Assembly (NCBI RefSeq): GCF_010499455.1
Contig: NZ_JAAGOH010000001.1
Span: 248,001-312,000, forward strand
Source of the DNA: Ideonella livida
GTDB lineage: Bacteria > Pseudomonadota > Gammaproteobacteria > Burkholderiales > Burkholderiaceae_C
DNA length: 64,000 nucleotides
Reading direction: 5' to 3'
In this document: positions 1-8,433 of the stretch, in pieces
How positions within the stretch are numbered: the stretch's first letter is position 1
Layout of the letters: each line of letters begins with the position of its first letter
Made by a program: the position numbers and the translations under genes
The notes under the pieces: generated by a model
The model's database searches: none
Told to the model about the DNA's origin: nothing
What the model saw: only the letters and a program-made list of their open reading frames with translations

Positions 1-505
1 CCCCGGCCATGGGGGCCTGCCGCAGCTGGCGCAGCACCTCCAGCCCGGTGGCAACGGCGGCGCCATGGTCGGCAAAGCCCTGCATGGGCGAGAACAGGGA
101 ACAGACCTCCAGGGCGCCCAGCTCACCGGCCATGCCGCTGCCCTCGAAGGCGCCGATGAAGTCAAGTTCGTGGCCGCCGAGGCGGCGCCAAGCCCGCTCA
201 CCCGCGGCCAGCCAGCCCGCGGTGACGGCGGCCACCGCGTCCTGCCGCAGCAGGGGCAGGCGCACCAGGTTCATGAACCAGGGGGTGACCAGCACGCCGC
301 AGGCCCAGGGCAGGCGCTCGTTCTCTTGCACCATGGCCGGCTGCAGCTCAAAGCCCAGGGCCTGCACCCGCAGGCCAGGGTGCAGCAGCGGCATGCCGGC
401 CATGCGGGTAGTGGCGATGTGGCGGTAGTGCGCCTCCATCACCTGCAGCCGGTGCACCAGGCGCTGGGCGGGCGCCAGGGCATCGGGGTAAGAGTTCGGG
501 GTCAT
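1..505 (-). CDS. hupJ: [NiFe]-hydrogenase assembly chaperone, HybE/HupJ (HoxT) family, 3' end cut by window edge
   Basis: Reading back from ATG at 505 gives at least 168 codons with no stop before the window edge, so the C-terminus lies outside. The protein starts MTPNSYPDALAPAQRLVHRL, then has a 'TTRMAGMPLLHP' segment and the motif 'GVLVTPWFMNLVRLPLL' (about residues 70-87). These match the HybE/HupJ/HoxT family: a Met-Gly-Leu-Pro segment followed by an ITPWFM-like core. Family members are cytoplasmic chaperones that act on the hydrogenase small-subunit precursor before Tat export. It sits 38 bp after the rubredoxin gene as the last visible gene of the operon; more maturation genes (hupK, hyp) are expected beyond the edge. 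Family is confident; the symbol follows the hup naming. Confidence 0.85.
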   Translation of the reverse strand, partial: MTPNSYPDALAPAQRLVHRLQVMEAHYRHIATTRMAGMPLLHPGLRVQALGFELQPAMVQENERLPWACGVLVTPWFMNLVRLPLLRQDAVAAVTAGWLAAGERAWRRLGGHELDFIGAFEGSGMAGELGALEVCSLFSPMQGFADHGAAVATGLEVLRQLRQAPMAG

Positions 506-543
506 GGCGGACAGGGGTGAAGAACGCACGGCCTTTGCGCCGC

Positions 544-768
544 TCAGTCCAAGACCATGAACTGGTCGGCGGCCCCATCGCATTGGGGGCAACGCCAATG
601 CGCGGGCAGCTGGGCAAAGGCGGTGCCCGGGGGAACCTGCCACTGCGGGTCGCCGGTGGCGGGGTCGTACACCCACCAGCAGATCTTGCATTCCAGGCGC
701 GAGGCCGGGTCCAGCCGGCTGCGGTCGCCCAGGTAGCTGCCTTCAAAGCGCGGAGAGGTGGCGTCCAT
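544..768 (-). CDS. hupI: Hydrogenase-associated rubredoxin HupI/HoxR
   Basis: This 74-residue protein has the two rubredoxin cysteine knuckles, C27-K-I-C30 and C60-P-Q-C63, with the aromatic WWVYDP segment after the first. That predicts a single Fe(SCys)4 centre. Ordinary rubredoxins are about 54 residues; the extra ~20 N-terminal residues are usual for the HupI/HoxR type in hydrogenase operons. It is thought to protect or support assembly of the small-subunit Fe-S clusters under oxygen. It lies 17 bp downstream of hupH and 38 bp upstream of hupJ, so it is cotranscribed. The redox role is inferred from the family; the fold is clear. Confidence 0.93.
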   Translation of the reverse strand: MDATSPRFEGSYLGDRSRLDPASRLECKICWWVYDPATGDPQWQVPPGTAFAQLPAHWRCPQCDGAADQFMVLD

Positions 769-785
769 GCGGTGCTCCCGGGCGG

Positions 786-1673
786 TCAGCCCTGCTCCAC
801 CCAGGCCAGCACTTCGTGCAGGCGCTCGGCGGAGTCGGCCAGGTCTTCGGGGGCGGCGCAGGCCACCTCGGGGATGCGCACCACCTCCACGGCGTTGAGG
901 ATGACCGTGTCCTGGGAGTTGTAGTACACGACCCGCCAGGTGTGGGGCACGCAGGCGTTGGTGATGCGGCAGTTGCCGTAGCCACGCGAGAGGATGAGCA
1001 CGCGGCCGGTGCCGATCTGAGCGTCCAGGTAGGCGATGTCCTCGGGCGCCAGCGGCAGCAGCGAGAGGTTGACCACCTCCGCCGGCTGGCCGGCCCGCCA
1101 GGTTTGGCGGTGGGCAGCCAGCTCGGTCAGCACCGAGCGGGCGTTGAGCACCCCGGGCGGCAGGGGCAGTGGCGCAGGCGCATGGCGGCCGTCCTCCTGG
1201 GCGGCGTGCACCAGCACCTCGGGCACCGGGCCGATCTCGATCCAGTCGTGCTGGCGGCCGTCGTCGGCCTGCAGCACCACCCGCCAGACGCCGGCAAACA
1301 CCGACTCCTGCACCCGGACCTGGGCGCCACCGGCCATGTCGCCGGGCCGGCGCAGCACCTGGGCGCTGACCTCCCCTTCCCCCAGCACCTGGTTGACCAG
1401 CTGCAGGTCGGCCGGGGCCAGGCCGCCCAGGTCGATGGCGCTCACCGGCTGGCCGGCCACCGCCTGGTGCAGGTGGGCCAAGGCTTGGCGCAGCACCCCC
1501 ACCGCGCCGTCGTGGCCGGCCAGGTCTTCGGGCTCGGGCAGCACAGGCGCGCGGTAGGTGGCCATGCCGCTGGGCATTTGCAGCACCTCCAGCCCCTCCT
1601 CAGTGGGCTGGCTGCCGGCGCCCAGGGCGACGACGGGGATGGGAAAGGGCTTGGCGGCGAAGTCGGGGTTCAT
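786..1673 (-). CDS. hupH: Hydrogenase expression/formation protein HupH/HoxQ
   Basis: A 295-residue protein with the HupH family layout: an N-terminal half beginning MNPDFAAKPFPIPVVALG and a C-terminal half with 'LGEGEVSAQV', 'VQESVFAGVWRV' and 'NACVPHTWRVVYYNS'. HupH/HoxQ proteins are cytoplasmic accessory factors that act with HupG on small-subunit maturation; no enzymatic motif is visible. I start at ATG 1673. An in-frame ATG at 1766 would overlap the end of hupG by 32 bp and add a low-complexity Ala/Pro leader with no family resemblance. hupI follows after 17 bp. Family assignment rests on sequence pattern plus operon position. Confidence 0.9.
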   Translation of the reverse strand: MNPDFAAKPFPIPVVALGAGSQPTEEGLEVLQMPSGMATYRAPVLPEPEDLAGHDGAVGVLRQALAHLHQAVAGQPVSAIDLGGLAPADLQLVNQVLGEGEVSAQVLRRPGDMAGGAQVRVQESVFAGVWRVVLQADDGRQHDWIEIGPVPEVLVHAAQEDGRHAPAPLPLPPGVLNARSVLTELAAHRQTWRAGQPAEVVNLSLLPLAPEDIAYLDAQIGTGRVLILSRGYGNCRITNACVPHTWRVVYYNSQDTVILNAVEVVRIPEVACAAPEDLADSAERLHEVLAWVEQG

Positions 1674-1734
1674 TGGGGGGGTTCCGGGTGCGTGAGGTGC
1701 GGGGCGTGGGCGTTGCAGGACGGCGGCGGTGGTC

Positions 1735-2232
1735 TCAGTGGCAGCCGCTGGCGGCGCCGTGGCCACTCACCAAGGCAATGGGGGGGCGGCTGGCCGGGGT
1801 GGCCAGGGCCCGGCCCACCTGCTCCACATAGTCGGTCCAGTCCAGCATGCCGGCCACCGTGGCCACGTACTGGCCATCGCGCAGAAAGACCAGCGAGGGC
1901 CAGCGCTGGGCGCCGTAGCGCCGGGCCACCTCGTCCTCGCCTTCCCGGCGCACCACCCCCACGCTGAAGCGGCCGGGAAAGGCCTTCTGCAGCTCGGGCA
2001 GCACCACGGCCACGTCCAGGCCCTCGGGAAATCGCACCGGATCACCGCTGAAGAACAGCACCTGGTCGCCGCCCCGGACGGTGAAGGCGGCCAGGGTGTC
2101 AGGGGTGATCCAGTCGGCGCCGAACTGATCGGCCAGGCGGCAGACCAGCGCGTGCTCGGTGGGGGCACGCAGCGGTGTGGGCCGGTCTGTGGAGGCGGCG
2201 GGCTGGGGCACGGGGGCGATGGCGGTGGTCAT
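1735..2232 (-). CDS. hupG: Hydrogenase-1 expression protein HyaE-like (HupG/HoxO), thioredoxin fold
   Basis: 165 residues resembling the HyaE/HupG/HoxO family, a thioredoxin-like fold without the CxxC redox pair. The pattern 'VLFFSGDPVRFPEGLDVAVVLPEL' followed by 'RRYGAQRWPSLVFLRDGQYVATVAGMLDW' has the cis-Pro loop (W-P-S) and the final strands of a thioredoxin fold. No CxxC occurs, as expected for this chaperone family. Homologues bind the Tat signal of the small subunit and hold it until the Fe-S clusters are in place. It follows hupF by 84 bp and precedes hupH by 61 bp on the same strand. Confidence 0.9.
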   Translation of the reverse strand: MTTAIAPVPQPAASTDRPTPLRAPTEHALVCRLADQFGADWITPDTLAAFTVRGGDQVLFFSGDPVRFPEGLDVAVVLPELQKAFPGRFSVGVVRREGEDEVARRYGAQRWPSLVFLRDGQYVATVAGMLDWTDYVEQVGRALATPASRPPIALVSGHGAASGCH

Positions 2233-2316
2233 GGCGTGGGGTATGAAACGGTGGCGGTGGGACGGTAGGCGTGGAGATGCCGAGGTGACGGGGATGGGGC
2301 GGTAGGCCCGGGGGGT

Positions 2317-2640
2317 TCAAGGCACGGCGGGGCCCCCGGTCAGGGCGGCGAGTTGGGCCGGGTCCATGGCCGAAGGCAGGGCGAAGGCGGCGTCGGCCTG
2401 GGCCCCCGCGGCCCAGCCGCCCATGGCCGCGGCCACCAGGTCCAGGGTAGCGTTGACCTCGGCGGCGCGGGCCGGGCTGAGCGCCTCGCGGGCGCCGTCG
2501 ATGAAGACCAGCAGCCAGTCGCCCACGGCGGGGGGCTCCGGCAGCAAGACGCAGTTCACCCGCTTGCGCTCGCCGCGGCCGGCCACCTGGGCCCAGCCGG
2601 CCTCCACGGCCTGCACTTGCATGGGTATGCCAACGCACAT
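2317..2640 (-). CDS. hupF: HypC/HupF-type hydrogenase maturation chaperone with C-terminal extension (HoxL)
   Basis: 107 residues opening MCVGIPMQVQAV, the invariant HypC/HupF N-terminus in which Cys2 coordinates the Fe(CN)2CO unit being passed to the large subunit. The segment 'VGDWLLVFIDGAREALSPARAAE' is the conserved core of the family. HypC is about 75-90 residues; here a further ~25 residues (AGAQADAAF...) form a tail, which fits the hydrogenase-specific HupF/HoxL subfamily rather than the general HypC. It starts 3 bp after hupD, so translation is probably coupled. A separate hypC would be expected outside the window. Confidence 0.93.
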   Translation of the reverse strand: MCVGIPMQVQAVEAGWAQVAGRGERKRVNCVLLPEPPAVGDWLLVFIDGAREALSPARAAEVNATLDLVAAAMGGWAAGAQADAAFALPSAMDPAQLAALTGGPAVP

Positions 2641-2643
2641 GGC

Positions 2644-3342
2644 TCAGGCCTCCTGTCCCGTCCGCTGGACCAGAAAGCGCTCGTCGCCCAGGCGGCAGGC
2701 CTGGTCGGCGCCAGGGCGGCCGCTCTCGTAGGCGGCCAGCGCCAGCGTGGGCACGGTCACGCATTCGGCGCCGGCGGGCGCGGCCTGGCGCGGCCGCGGC
2801 CGGGCGCCCCAGTCGGCCAGCCGCTGCACGGCCGCCGCCAGGGCTGGGCCCATGGCGGCCTTCACGCTGGGGCGCAGGCTGCCGCCGTAGTCTTCCAGCT
2901 CCTCGGGCTGGCAGCCCACCAGCAGCACCTGCTCGGGGTAGTGGCCGGTCAGCACGGAGAGCATCAGCACCTCCTGAAAGCCGGTCTGGTGCAGGCTCAT
3001 CTTCTTGGCGCCCAGAAAGCGCGGCACCTCGTCGTTGGCCACCAGCTTGAGGGTGCCGGGGGCCAGGCCGTAGTCAATCGCGTCAAAGATCAGCAGCTGG
3101 CGCGCGGCCTGCACCTGCTGCAGCAGGTACAGGCCCTGGGTGCCGCCATCGACCAGGCGCACATGGGGGGCGAAGTCCCAGCCCTGCTGCAGGGCCTCAA
3201 CACAGCGCACGCCAAAACCCTCGTCGGCCCAGAGCACGTTGCCGATGCCCAGTACCACGATGAGGTCGTCGGGATCGGCCATGTCGGCGGCCGGGCTGTC
3301 ACCCAGGGGGTTACAGGGTGGAACGGGCAGGCGGGAGGTCAT
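2644..3342 (-). CDS. hupD: [NiFe]-hydrogenase large-subunit C-terminal endopeptidase HupD/HoxM
   Basis: A hydrogenase maturation protease that removes the C-terminal peptide of HupL after nickel insertion. The M52 peptidase signature is present: 'GIGNVLWADEGFGVRCVE' (acidic Ni ligand), 'IFDAIDYG' (second acidic ligand) and 'MSLHQTGFQEVL' (His ligand). From ATG 3342 it has 232 residues; an internal ATG at 3282 (MADPDDLIVVLGIGN) gives 212, closer to the family norm, and neither start has a convincing ribosome binding site. The ~30-residue C-terminal tail beyond the protease core is also longer than usual. It follows the HigA-like gene by 47 bp and precedes hupF by 3 bp. Confidence 0.92.
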   Translation of the reverse strand: MTSRLPVPPCNPLGDSPAADMADPDDLIVVLGIGNVLWADEGFGVRCVEALQQGWDFAPHVRLVDGGTQGLYLLQQVQAARQLLIFDAIDYGLAPGTLKLVANDEVPRFLGAKKMSLHQTGFQEVLMLSVLTGHYPEQVLLVGCQPEELEDYGGSLRPSVKAAMGPALAAAVQRLADWGARPRPRQAAPAGAECVTVPTLALAAYESGRPGADQACRLGDERFLVQRTGQEA

Positions 3343-3389
3343 GGGGCGGTAACTCGTCAAGAAAATGGAGGGGAGAGGCCGCAGCGGCG

Positions 3390-3827
3390 TCAGGCCGCGG
3401 TGTGCGGCGCCGCCGCGGCCCGGCGGCGCAGGCGCCGGGCCGCGGCCTGCGAAGGGCCGGACGCGCCTGCCACCACCACCGGCGGCAAGGGCTGCCCGGC
3501 ACGCACCTGGCCACGCAGGGCGCGCCAGGCTTGCCAGGCGTCCCACTGCACTTGCAGATGCAGCCAGAAGGTGACCGTGGTGCCAAAGGCAATGGCGCAG
3601 CGCAGCGCGGTATCGGGCGACATGGCCCGGTGGCCCATCACCAGTTCGTTGACCCGCCGGCGCGAGACGCCGAGAAGGGCCGCAGCGCGGGTCTGGCTGA
3701 TGCCCAGGGGCTGCAGGAACTGCCGCTCCAGGAAACGCCCCGGGTGCACCGGCAGCCGCAGCGGCACGCCAGCCGGAGGCTCGGGCGGCAAAGCATGGGC
3801 AGCGGCAGACGGGACCCGGGTGTCCAT
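3390..3827 (-). CDS. HigA-family XRE/HTH protein embedded in the hydrogenase operon
   Basis: 145 residues. The centre (about 30-100) is a HigA-type helix-turn-helix domain: 'PVHPGRFLERQFLQPLGIS' leads into 'TRAAALLGVSRRRVNELVMG', then the family hallmark 'MSPDTALRCAIAFGTTVTFW' and 'LHLQVQWDAWQAW'. HigA proteins are normally antitoxins that bind DNA and a HigB RNase. No HigB-like gene is adjacent: upstream is hupC (17 bp away) and downstream hupD. The protein has Ala/Pro-rich N-terminal and Arg/Ala-rich C-terminal extensions. It is therefore either an orphan antitoxin or a DNA-binding regulator co-expressed with the hydrogenase. Family confident, role unknown. Confidence 0.85.
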   Translation of the reverse strand: MDTRVPSAAAHALPPEPPAGVPLRLPVHPGRFLERQFLQPLGISQTRAAALLGVSRRRVNELVMGHRAMSPDTALRCAIAFGTTVTFWLHLQVQWDAWQAWRALRGQVRAGQPLPPVVVAGASGPSQAAARRLRRRAAAAPHTAA

Positions 3828-3844
3828 GGCGGCGTTCGCCCGGC

Positions 3845-4576
3845 TTACTTCTTGAAGGTGCGGTAGCCGGAGATCATGGTGCTGACGATGCTCTGGCGGC
3901 CCATGATGTCCTCGCGGATGGCGGCGTAGACATGCAGGGTGACGAAGATCACCATGCCCCACATGCCGAAGTGGTGCCAGGTGTGCACGTCCTGGCTCTG
4001 GCCCATCAGCGGGATGACCCAGCCAAACAGCCGGTCGGCCCAGGAGCCCGCGCCCAGGCCCTCGCCATACATGGCAAAGCCGGTGAGGATCATGAACACC
4101 GAGAACACGAAGAAGCCGCAGAACATGGCCAGGCGCGCCATGGGGTTGTGACCGACATAGCGGCTGGGCTGCGGGATCAGGAAGGCATACCACTTGAGCA
4201 TGGTGATGACCTCCTGCCAGTACACCTTCTGGAACACCGGCAGGGTAAACAGCTCGCGGGCATGGTGGTTGCCCACGAAGGCCCAGTACAGCCGACCCAG
4301 CAGCCCGACGGCCATGACATAGCCCGCGGCGAAGTGGGCAAAGCGGATGTAGCCCATCAGGAAGTGGTCGCTGGCCTCACCGGGCATGGTGGGCAACGGG
4401 CTGCCGATGAAGTAGCCGGTGACGCACAGCACGGTGATGGCCAGGGCGTTGATCCAGTGCCAAATGCGCACCGGCGCCTCGTACACGTAGACGGCCTTGA
4501 TGGTGGCACCGTGCTCAATGGCTCCGGGGTCGGTGCCCCGGGCGTCGTTGAGCTTGTCGATCGATGTGGATGACAT
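3845..4576 (-). CDS. hupC: Ni/Fe-hydrogenase b-type cytochrome subunit HupC/HoxZ
   Basis: 243-residue integral membrane diheme cytochrome b that anchors the periplasmic hydrogenase and passes electrons from H2 to quinone. Four hydrophobic segments can be seen (about residues 40-58, 75-98, 145-170, 202-222). Candidate heme histidines lie in 'RIWHWINAL' (H40), 'HFAAG' (H81) and 'VHTWHHFGMWGMVIFVTLH' (H201/H202/H215). 'YVYEAPVRIWHW' near the N-terminus is typical of the HupC/HyaC family, and the length is normal. It lies between hupE (62 bp upstream, with a strong hairpin in the gap) and the HigA-like gene. Confidence 0.95.
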   Translation of the reverse strand: MSSTSIDKLNDARGTDPGAIEHGATIKAVYVYEAPVRIWHWINALAITVLCVTGYFIGSPLPTMPGEASDHFLMGYIRFAHFAAGYVMAVGLLGRLYWAFVGNHHARELFTLPVFQKVYWQEVITMLKWYAFLIPQPSRYVGHNPMARLAMFCGFFVFSVFMILTGFAMYGEGLGAGSWADRLFGWVIPLMGQSQDVHTWHHFGMWGMVIFVTLHVYAAIREDIMGRQSIVSTMISGYRTFKK

Positions 4577-4603
4577 GCGGGTCTCCTCCTCGCAGGGGTG
4601 GGG

Positions 4604-4623
4604 CGCCGGCCGGCAGGCCGGCG
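4604..4623 (-). other. Perfect GC hairpin between hupE and hupC
   Basis: An uninterrupted 8-bp inverted repeat (CGCCGGCC / GGCCGGCG) with a 4-nt loop fills the short gap between the hupE stop and the hupC start on the operon's sense strand. There is no T-run, so it is not a classic terminator. It could act as an mRNA processing or stability element that sets different transcript levels for structural genes upstream and accessory genes downstream. The structure is seen; the role is inferred. Confidence 0.5.
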
Positions 4624-4638
4624 TTCAGGCTCGGACGT

Positions 4639-5208
4639 TCAGGCGCGCACCAGCAGCAGCAGGCCGACGGCGGTCAGGGCCCCGGCGGCCGTGCGCCACA
4701 CCCAGGCCTGGGCCTGGCGCAGGGCGCGACCCAGGCCCAGCCCAGCCACGTGCAAGGCGGTGGTGGTGACGCCAAAGCCCAGGGCGTAGGCGGCGAAGGT
4801 GCCGCCCGCCGGCAGCTCGGCGCCGTGCGCCAGGCCGTGGAAGGTGGCGGCCACGGCCACCACCCCCAGGCCGGCGGCCGTCGGCAGGCGGGCCCCGGCC
4901 AGCAGCAGCGCGCCCAGGGCGGCCACGCTCAGGGCGATGGCGCCTTCGGTGCCGGGCAGGCCCAGGCCCGCGGCGCCGGCGGCGGCGCCCAGGGTCATGG
5001 CCGCCAGAAAGGCCGCCGGCCCCAGCCAGCGGCGGGCGCCCTGCAGCGCGGCGGCGCTCCAGACGCCCACCGCGACCATGGCCAGCAGGTGGTCCAGCCC
5101 CAGGGGATGGGCCAAGCCCTCGAACAAGCTGTGGGTGCCGTGCCCGGTGTGGGCCGAGGCCGAGGCGGCGGCGCCCAGCAGGGCCGCCAGGATGAGGATC
5201 TTCTTCAT
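4639..5208 (-). CDS. hupE: HupE/UreJ-family metal (nickel) transporter
   Basis: 189 residues with a cleavable signal peptide (residues 1-19, ...ASASA|HTGHG), so the mature protein would begin with a metal-capable His. The family signature 'HPLGLDHLLAMVAVG' (about 34-48) follows, then five or six hydrophobic segments including 'ATFHGLAHGAELP' with paired histidines. HupE/UreJ proteins are secondary permeases that bring Ni2+ to the hydrogenase or urease maturation machinery; the position right after hupL argues for nickel supply here. The gene starts 26 bp after the hupL stop. Substrate choice (Ni versus Co) is inferred from context. Confidence 0.93.
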   Translation of the reverse strand: MKKILILAALLGAAASASAHTGHGTHSLFEGLAHPLGLDHLLAMVAVGVWSAAALQGARRWLGPAAFLAAMTLGAAAGAAGLGLPGTEGAIALSVAALGALLLAGARLPTAAGLGVVAVAATFHGLAHGAELPAGGTFAAYALGFGVTTTALHVAGLGLGRALRQAQAWVWRTAAGALTAVGLLLLVRA

Positions 5209-5234
5209 CGGGTGTCTCCTTGTGCGGCGGGGCC

Positions 5235-7091
5235 TCAGCGGACCTTGACGGTGCAGAGTTCGGCGCCTTCGTCACTCATGACGTGGGTCGAGCAGGCCAG
5301 GCAGGGGTCGAAGCTGTGCAGCGTGCGCAGGATCTCGACGGGCTGCTCGGGATTGACCATGGGCGTGTTCATCAGGCTGGCCTCGAAGGCGCCGATCTGG
5401 CCCTTGTGGTCACGGGGAGAGCCGTTCCAGGTGGTGGGCACCACGCACTGGTAGTTCTCGATCTTGCCGTCCTTGATCTTGATCCAGTGGCCCAGCATGC
5501 CGCGCGGCGCAGCCACCGTGCCCACGCCCTTGGCCTCCTTGGGCCAGGTGCTCGGATCCCACTTCTCGACGTTGGCGGTGGCGGTGTCACCGGCCTTGAT
5601 GTTGGCGACGAGCTGTTTGAAGTCGTCCATCATCATTTCGCCGCAGTACTGGCTCTCCAGCGCCCGGGCCAGGGTGCGGCCGATGGTGGTGGGCAGCAGC
5701 TGCTTGAGGCTGTAGCTGGTCTCGGGCAGGCCCAGGGCCTTGGGGATGGCGCTGTTGATCATCTGGGCCGAGAACTCCAGCTGCTCCTTGGGACGCTGGC
5801 AGTAGGTGTTGCCCTTCTTGGCATGGGCGTAGGCCAGGATGTAGCGCGACAGCGGGCCCACCTCCACGGCATGGCCACGCCAGCGCGGGGCTTTGATCCA
5901 GCTGTACTTGGCCGATTCGTCCAGGCTCTCGATGTGGGTCTTGGTGCCCTTGGTGCCGGCACCGAGCTTGAAGTGGGGCTCGGTCACGCCGTCCCAGGGG
6001 TGCAGGCCCTGGGTCTCGTCGGCGTACTGGTACCAGCTGTGGCTGACGAACTCCTGCACCTGCTCGGGGTCACGCGGGTCGATGGGGTGGATCTCATCCC
6101 ACTTGCCGTTCAGGATCACGCCGCCAGGCAGCTGGTGGGTGGCGTGGTCGTAGGGCACCTTCTCGTAGGTGCCGTAGTCGGCCACGTTGGTGGCCGACAG
6201 GCCGCCGCCATGCAGCCAGCCGGCTTGCTTGTAGATCGTGCCGATGGCCAACACGTCCGGGATGTAGACGTTCTGGTTGAACTCGATCATCTCCTTGATG
6301 CGGGCCTCAACGAAGTTCAGGCGCTCCATGTTGATGGGCGCGCCGGCGGCACCGTTGCCGTCGATGTTGATCGCGCAGGGCACACCGCCCACCAGGTAGT
6401 TGGGGTGCGGGTTCTTGCCGCCGAAGATGGTGTGGACCTTGACCCATTCCTTCTGCAGGTCCAGCGCCTCCAGGTAGTGGGTGACGGCCATCAGGTTGGC
6501 CTCGGGCGGCAGCACATAGGCCTTGGAGCCCCAGTAGCCGTTCATGAAGGGGCCGAGCTGGCCGCTCTCGACGAACTTCTTGAGCCGGGTCTGCACGTCG
6601 CGGAAGTAGCCGGGCGAGGACAGCGGATGGCTGGGCGAGACCAGCTGCTGCAGCTCGGAGGTCTTCTTCGGGTCGGCCTTCAGGGCGCTGACCACGTCCA
6701 CCCAGTCCAGCGCGTGCAGGTGGTAGAAGTGCACCGCATGGTCATGCACCTGCAGGGTCTTGGCCATCATCTCGCGGATGAGGTGGGCGTTGAGCGGGAT
6801 CTTGATGCCCAGCGCGTCCTCCACGGCGCGCACGCTGGTCAGGGCATGGCAGCCGGTGCAGACGCCGCAGATGCGCTCCACAAAGGCCCAGGCGTCGCGC
6901 GGGTCGCGGCCCTTCAAAATGACCTCCAGCCCACGCCACATGGTGCCGGTGGAGACCGCGTTGCGGATGACGTTGTTGGCGTCGACGTTCACCTCGCAGC
7001 GCATGTGGCCTTCAATGCGGGTGACGGGGTCGACGACGATGCGCTTGCCGCTGTTGTCCAGCTTGAAGCCTTGGGTTTCGATGACGCCCAT
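5235..7091 (-). CDS. hupL: Uptake [NiFe]-hydrogenase large subunit HupL/HoxG
   Basis: 618 residues carrying the NiFe(CN)2CO active site. The N-terminal cysteine motif is '[10 protein letters not shown]' (C75, C78), preceded by the conserved '[10 protein letters not shown]'. The C-terminal motif is 'DPCLACSTH' (C597, C600, H603), followed by 15 residues that HupD should cleave off after nickel insertion. The length is normal for group 1 membrane-bound enzymes. A GAGGAA ribosome binding site lies 7 nt before the start. It follows hupS by 48 bp and is co-exported with it on the small-subunit Tat signal. H2 oxidation feeds electrons through HupS to HupC and the quinone pool. Confidence 0.97.
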   Translation of the reverse strand: MGVIETQGFKLDNSGKRIVVDPVTRIEGHMRCEVNVDANNVIRNAVSTGTMWRGLEVILKGRDPRDAWAFVERICGVCTGCHALTSVRAVEDALGIKIPLNAHLIREMMAKTLQVHDHAVHFYHLHALDWVDVVSALKADPKKTSELQQLVSPSHPLSSPGYFRDVQTRLKKFVESGQLGPFMNGYWGSKAYVLPPEANLMAVTHYLEALDLQKEWVKVHTIFGGKNPHPNYLVGGVPCAINIDGNGAAGAPINMERLNFVEARIKEMIEFNQNVYIPDVLAIGTIYKQAGWLHGGGLSATNVADYGTYEKVPYDHATHQLPGGVILNGKWDEIHPIDPRDPEQVQEFVSHSWYQYADETQGLHPWDGVTEPHFKLGAGTKGTKTHIESLDESAKYSWIKAPRWRGHAVEVGPLSRYILAYAHAKKGNTYCQRPKEQLEFSAQMINSAIPKALGLPETSYSLKQLLPTTIGRTLARALESQYCGEMMMDDFKQLVANIKAGDTATANVEKWDPSTWPKEAKGVGTVAAPRGMLGHWIKIKDGKIENYQCVVPTTWNGSPRDHKGQIGAFEASLMNTPMVNPEQPVEILRTLHSFDPCLACSTHVMSDEGAELCTVKVR

Positions 7092-7139
7092 GATGGGGTT
7101 CCTCGTGAATGCGTGTCAGGAAAGGCGGGGACGCCAGGC

Positions 7140-8219
7140 TTACTTGCCGGTCTCGCTCATGTCGGGCTTGGAGGCCACGCGCTTGATGACCGAGGCCGCG
7201 GCATGCGCGGCCACGGCGGCGCCCACCACCCCGGCGGCCGTGCCCCCGATCTGGTCGGCCGTGCCCTCGATGCCGAACTGGTGGATCGTGGTCAGACGGT
7301 CGTAGAACGAGCCCTTGTCCCAGAAGCCGTCCTCCGAGCAGCCGATGCAGCCGTGGCCGGCCTTGATCGGGAAGCTGGTGCCCTCGTTCCACATCACGGT
7401 GGAGCAGGCGTTGTAGGTGGTCGGGCCCTTGCAGCCCACCTTGTAGAGGCAGTAGCCCTTGCGCGCGGACTCGTCGTCAAAGGCCTCGACGAACTGGCCG
7501 GCGTCGAAGTGCGGCCGGCGGTAGCACTTGTCGTGGATGCGCTGGCTGTAGAACATCTTCGGTCGGCCCTGACGGTCCAGCTCGGGGATCTTGTCGAAGG
7601 TCAGCATGTAGGTGATCACGCCCGTCATCACCTCGGCAATGGGCGGGCAACCCGGCACCTTGATGATGGGCTTGTCGGTGATGACCTTGTGGATGGGCGT
7701 GGCCTGCGTGGGGTTGGGCTTGGCGGCCTGCACGCAGCCCCAGGAGGCGCAGGAGCCCCAGGCGATGATGGCCTTGGCGTCCTTGGCCACGCGCTTGAGC
7801 TTCTCGATGAAGGGCTTGCCCGACTGGATGCAGAACATGCCGTCCTCGTTGAGCGGCGGGTTCCCTTCCACGGCCAGGATGTAGTTGCCCTTGTACTTGG
7901 CCATGATCTCTTCCAGGATGGCCTCGGCTTGGTGGCCGGCGGCGGCCATCAGGGTGTCGTCGTAGTCCAGCGAGATCATCGACAGCACCACATCCTTGGC
8001 CAGCGGGTGCGCGCTGCGGATGAAACTCTCGCTGCAGCAGGTGCATTCCAGGCCGTGCAGCCACAGCACCGGGGTGCGCGGCTTGGTCTCCATGGCGTGC
8101 GCGATCTGCGGCACAAAGGCCGGCCCCAGCCCCAGCGAGGTGGCGGTGAGCGAGCAGTACTTCAGCAGGCTGCGGCGGGAAATGCCCTGCCGCCGCATCA
8201 CCTCGTAAAAGGTTTCCAT
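7140..8219 (-). CDS. hupS: Uptake [NiFe]-hydrogenase small subunit HupS/HoxK, oxygen-tolerant type
   Basis: 359 residues. It has a Tat signal peptide with 'SRRSLLK' at residues 14-20 and probable cleavage after AHA (42). The proximal cluster segment is '[13 protein letters not shown]' (C59, C61, C62), and further on '[16 protein letters not shown]'. These hold the two extra cysteines, relative to standard enzymes, that build the [4Fe-3S] cluster of oxygen-tolerant group 1d hydrogenases. Later cysteine and His ligands for the other two clusters are visible ([13 protein letters not shown]), followed by a C-terminal hydrophobic helix that anchors the protein. I prefer ATG 8219: the GGAGG site is 11 nt upstream of it but only 2 nt from the ATG at 8228. 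First gene of the operon. Confidence 0.96.
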   Translation of the reverse strand: METFYEVMRRQGISRRSLLKYCSLTATSLGLGPAFVPQIAHAMETKPRTPVLWLHGLECTCCSESFIRSAHPLAKDVVLSMISLDYDDTLMAAAGHQAEAILEEIMAKYKGNYILAVEGNPPLNEDGMFCIQSGKPFIEKLKRVAKDAKAIIAWGSCASWGCVQAAKPNPTQATPIHKVITDKPIIKVPGCPPIAEVMTGVITYMLTFDKIPELDRQGRPKMFYSQRIHDKCYRRPHFDAGQFVEAFDDESARKGYCLYKVGCKGPTTYNACSTVMWNEGTSFPIKAGHGCIGCSEDGFWDKGSFYDRLTTIHQFGIEGTADQIGGTAAGVVGAAVAAHAAASVIKRVASKPDMSETGK

Positions 8220-8433
8220 GTGTTCCATCTCCTCCGGACTCCGTGACGACCCCGCCAGACGCGGCGTGCGTGCTGAGTCTCAAGGCCCGTGCCCGCGGCG
8301 GCGGGTCTGGGGTATGTCCGGAGGCGCGCGCCCAAGCACCTGTCAACACTGGACTTTTTACGCGTCTGCCGACGCGCTCCCGACAGGACCGGAGGCCAGC
8401 CGGCCAGTACCCTGCCAATCCGGAAAGTCAACC

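Noticed and set aside
1674-1766. Longer hupH start at 1766
   Set aside because: It overlaps the hupG end and adds an Ala/Pro leader lacking family similarity; MNPDF at 1673 is the natural N-terminus.
3390-3827. A full HigBA toxin-antitoxin system
   Set aside because: No HigB-like frame adjoins the HigA-like gene; both neighbours are hydrogenase genes.
5220-8246. Long open frame on the plus strand opposite hupSL (about 1000 codons)
   Set aside because: Antisense frames stay open because of high GC and biased third positions. The translation is Val/Gly/His-rich with no domain, and both minus-strand genes are certain.
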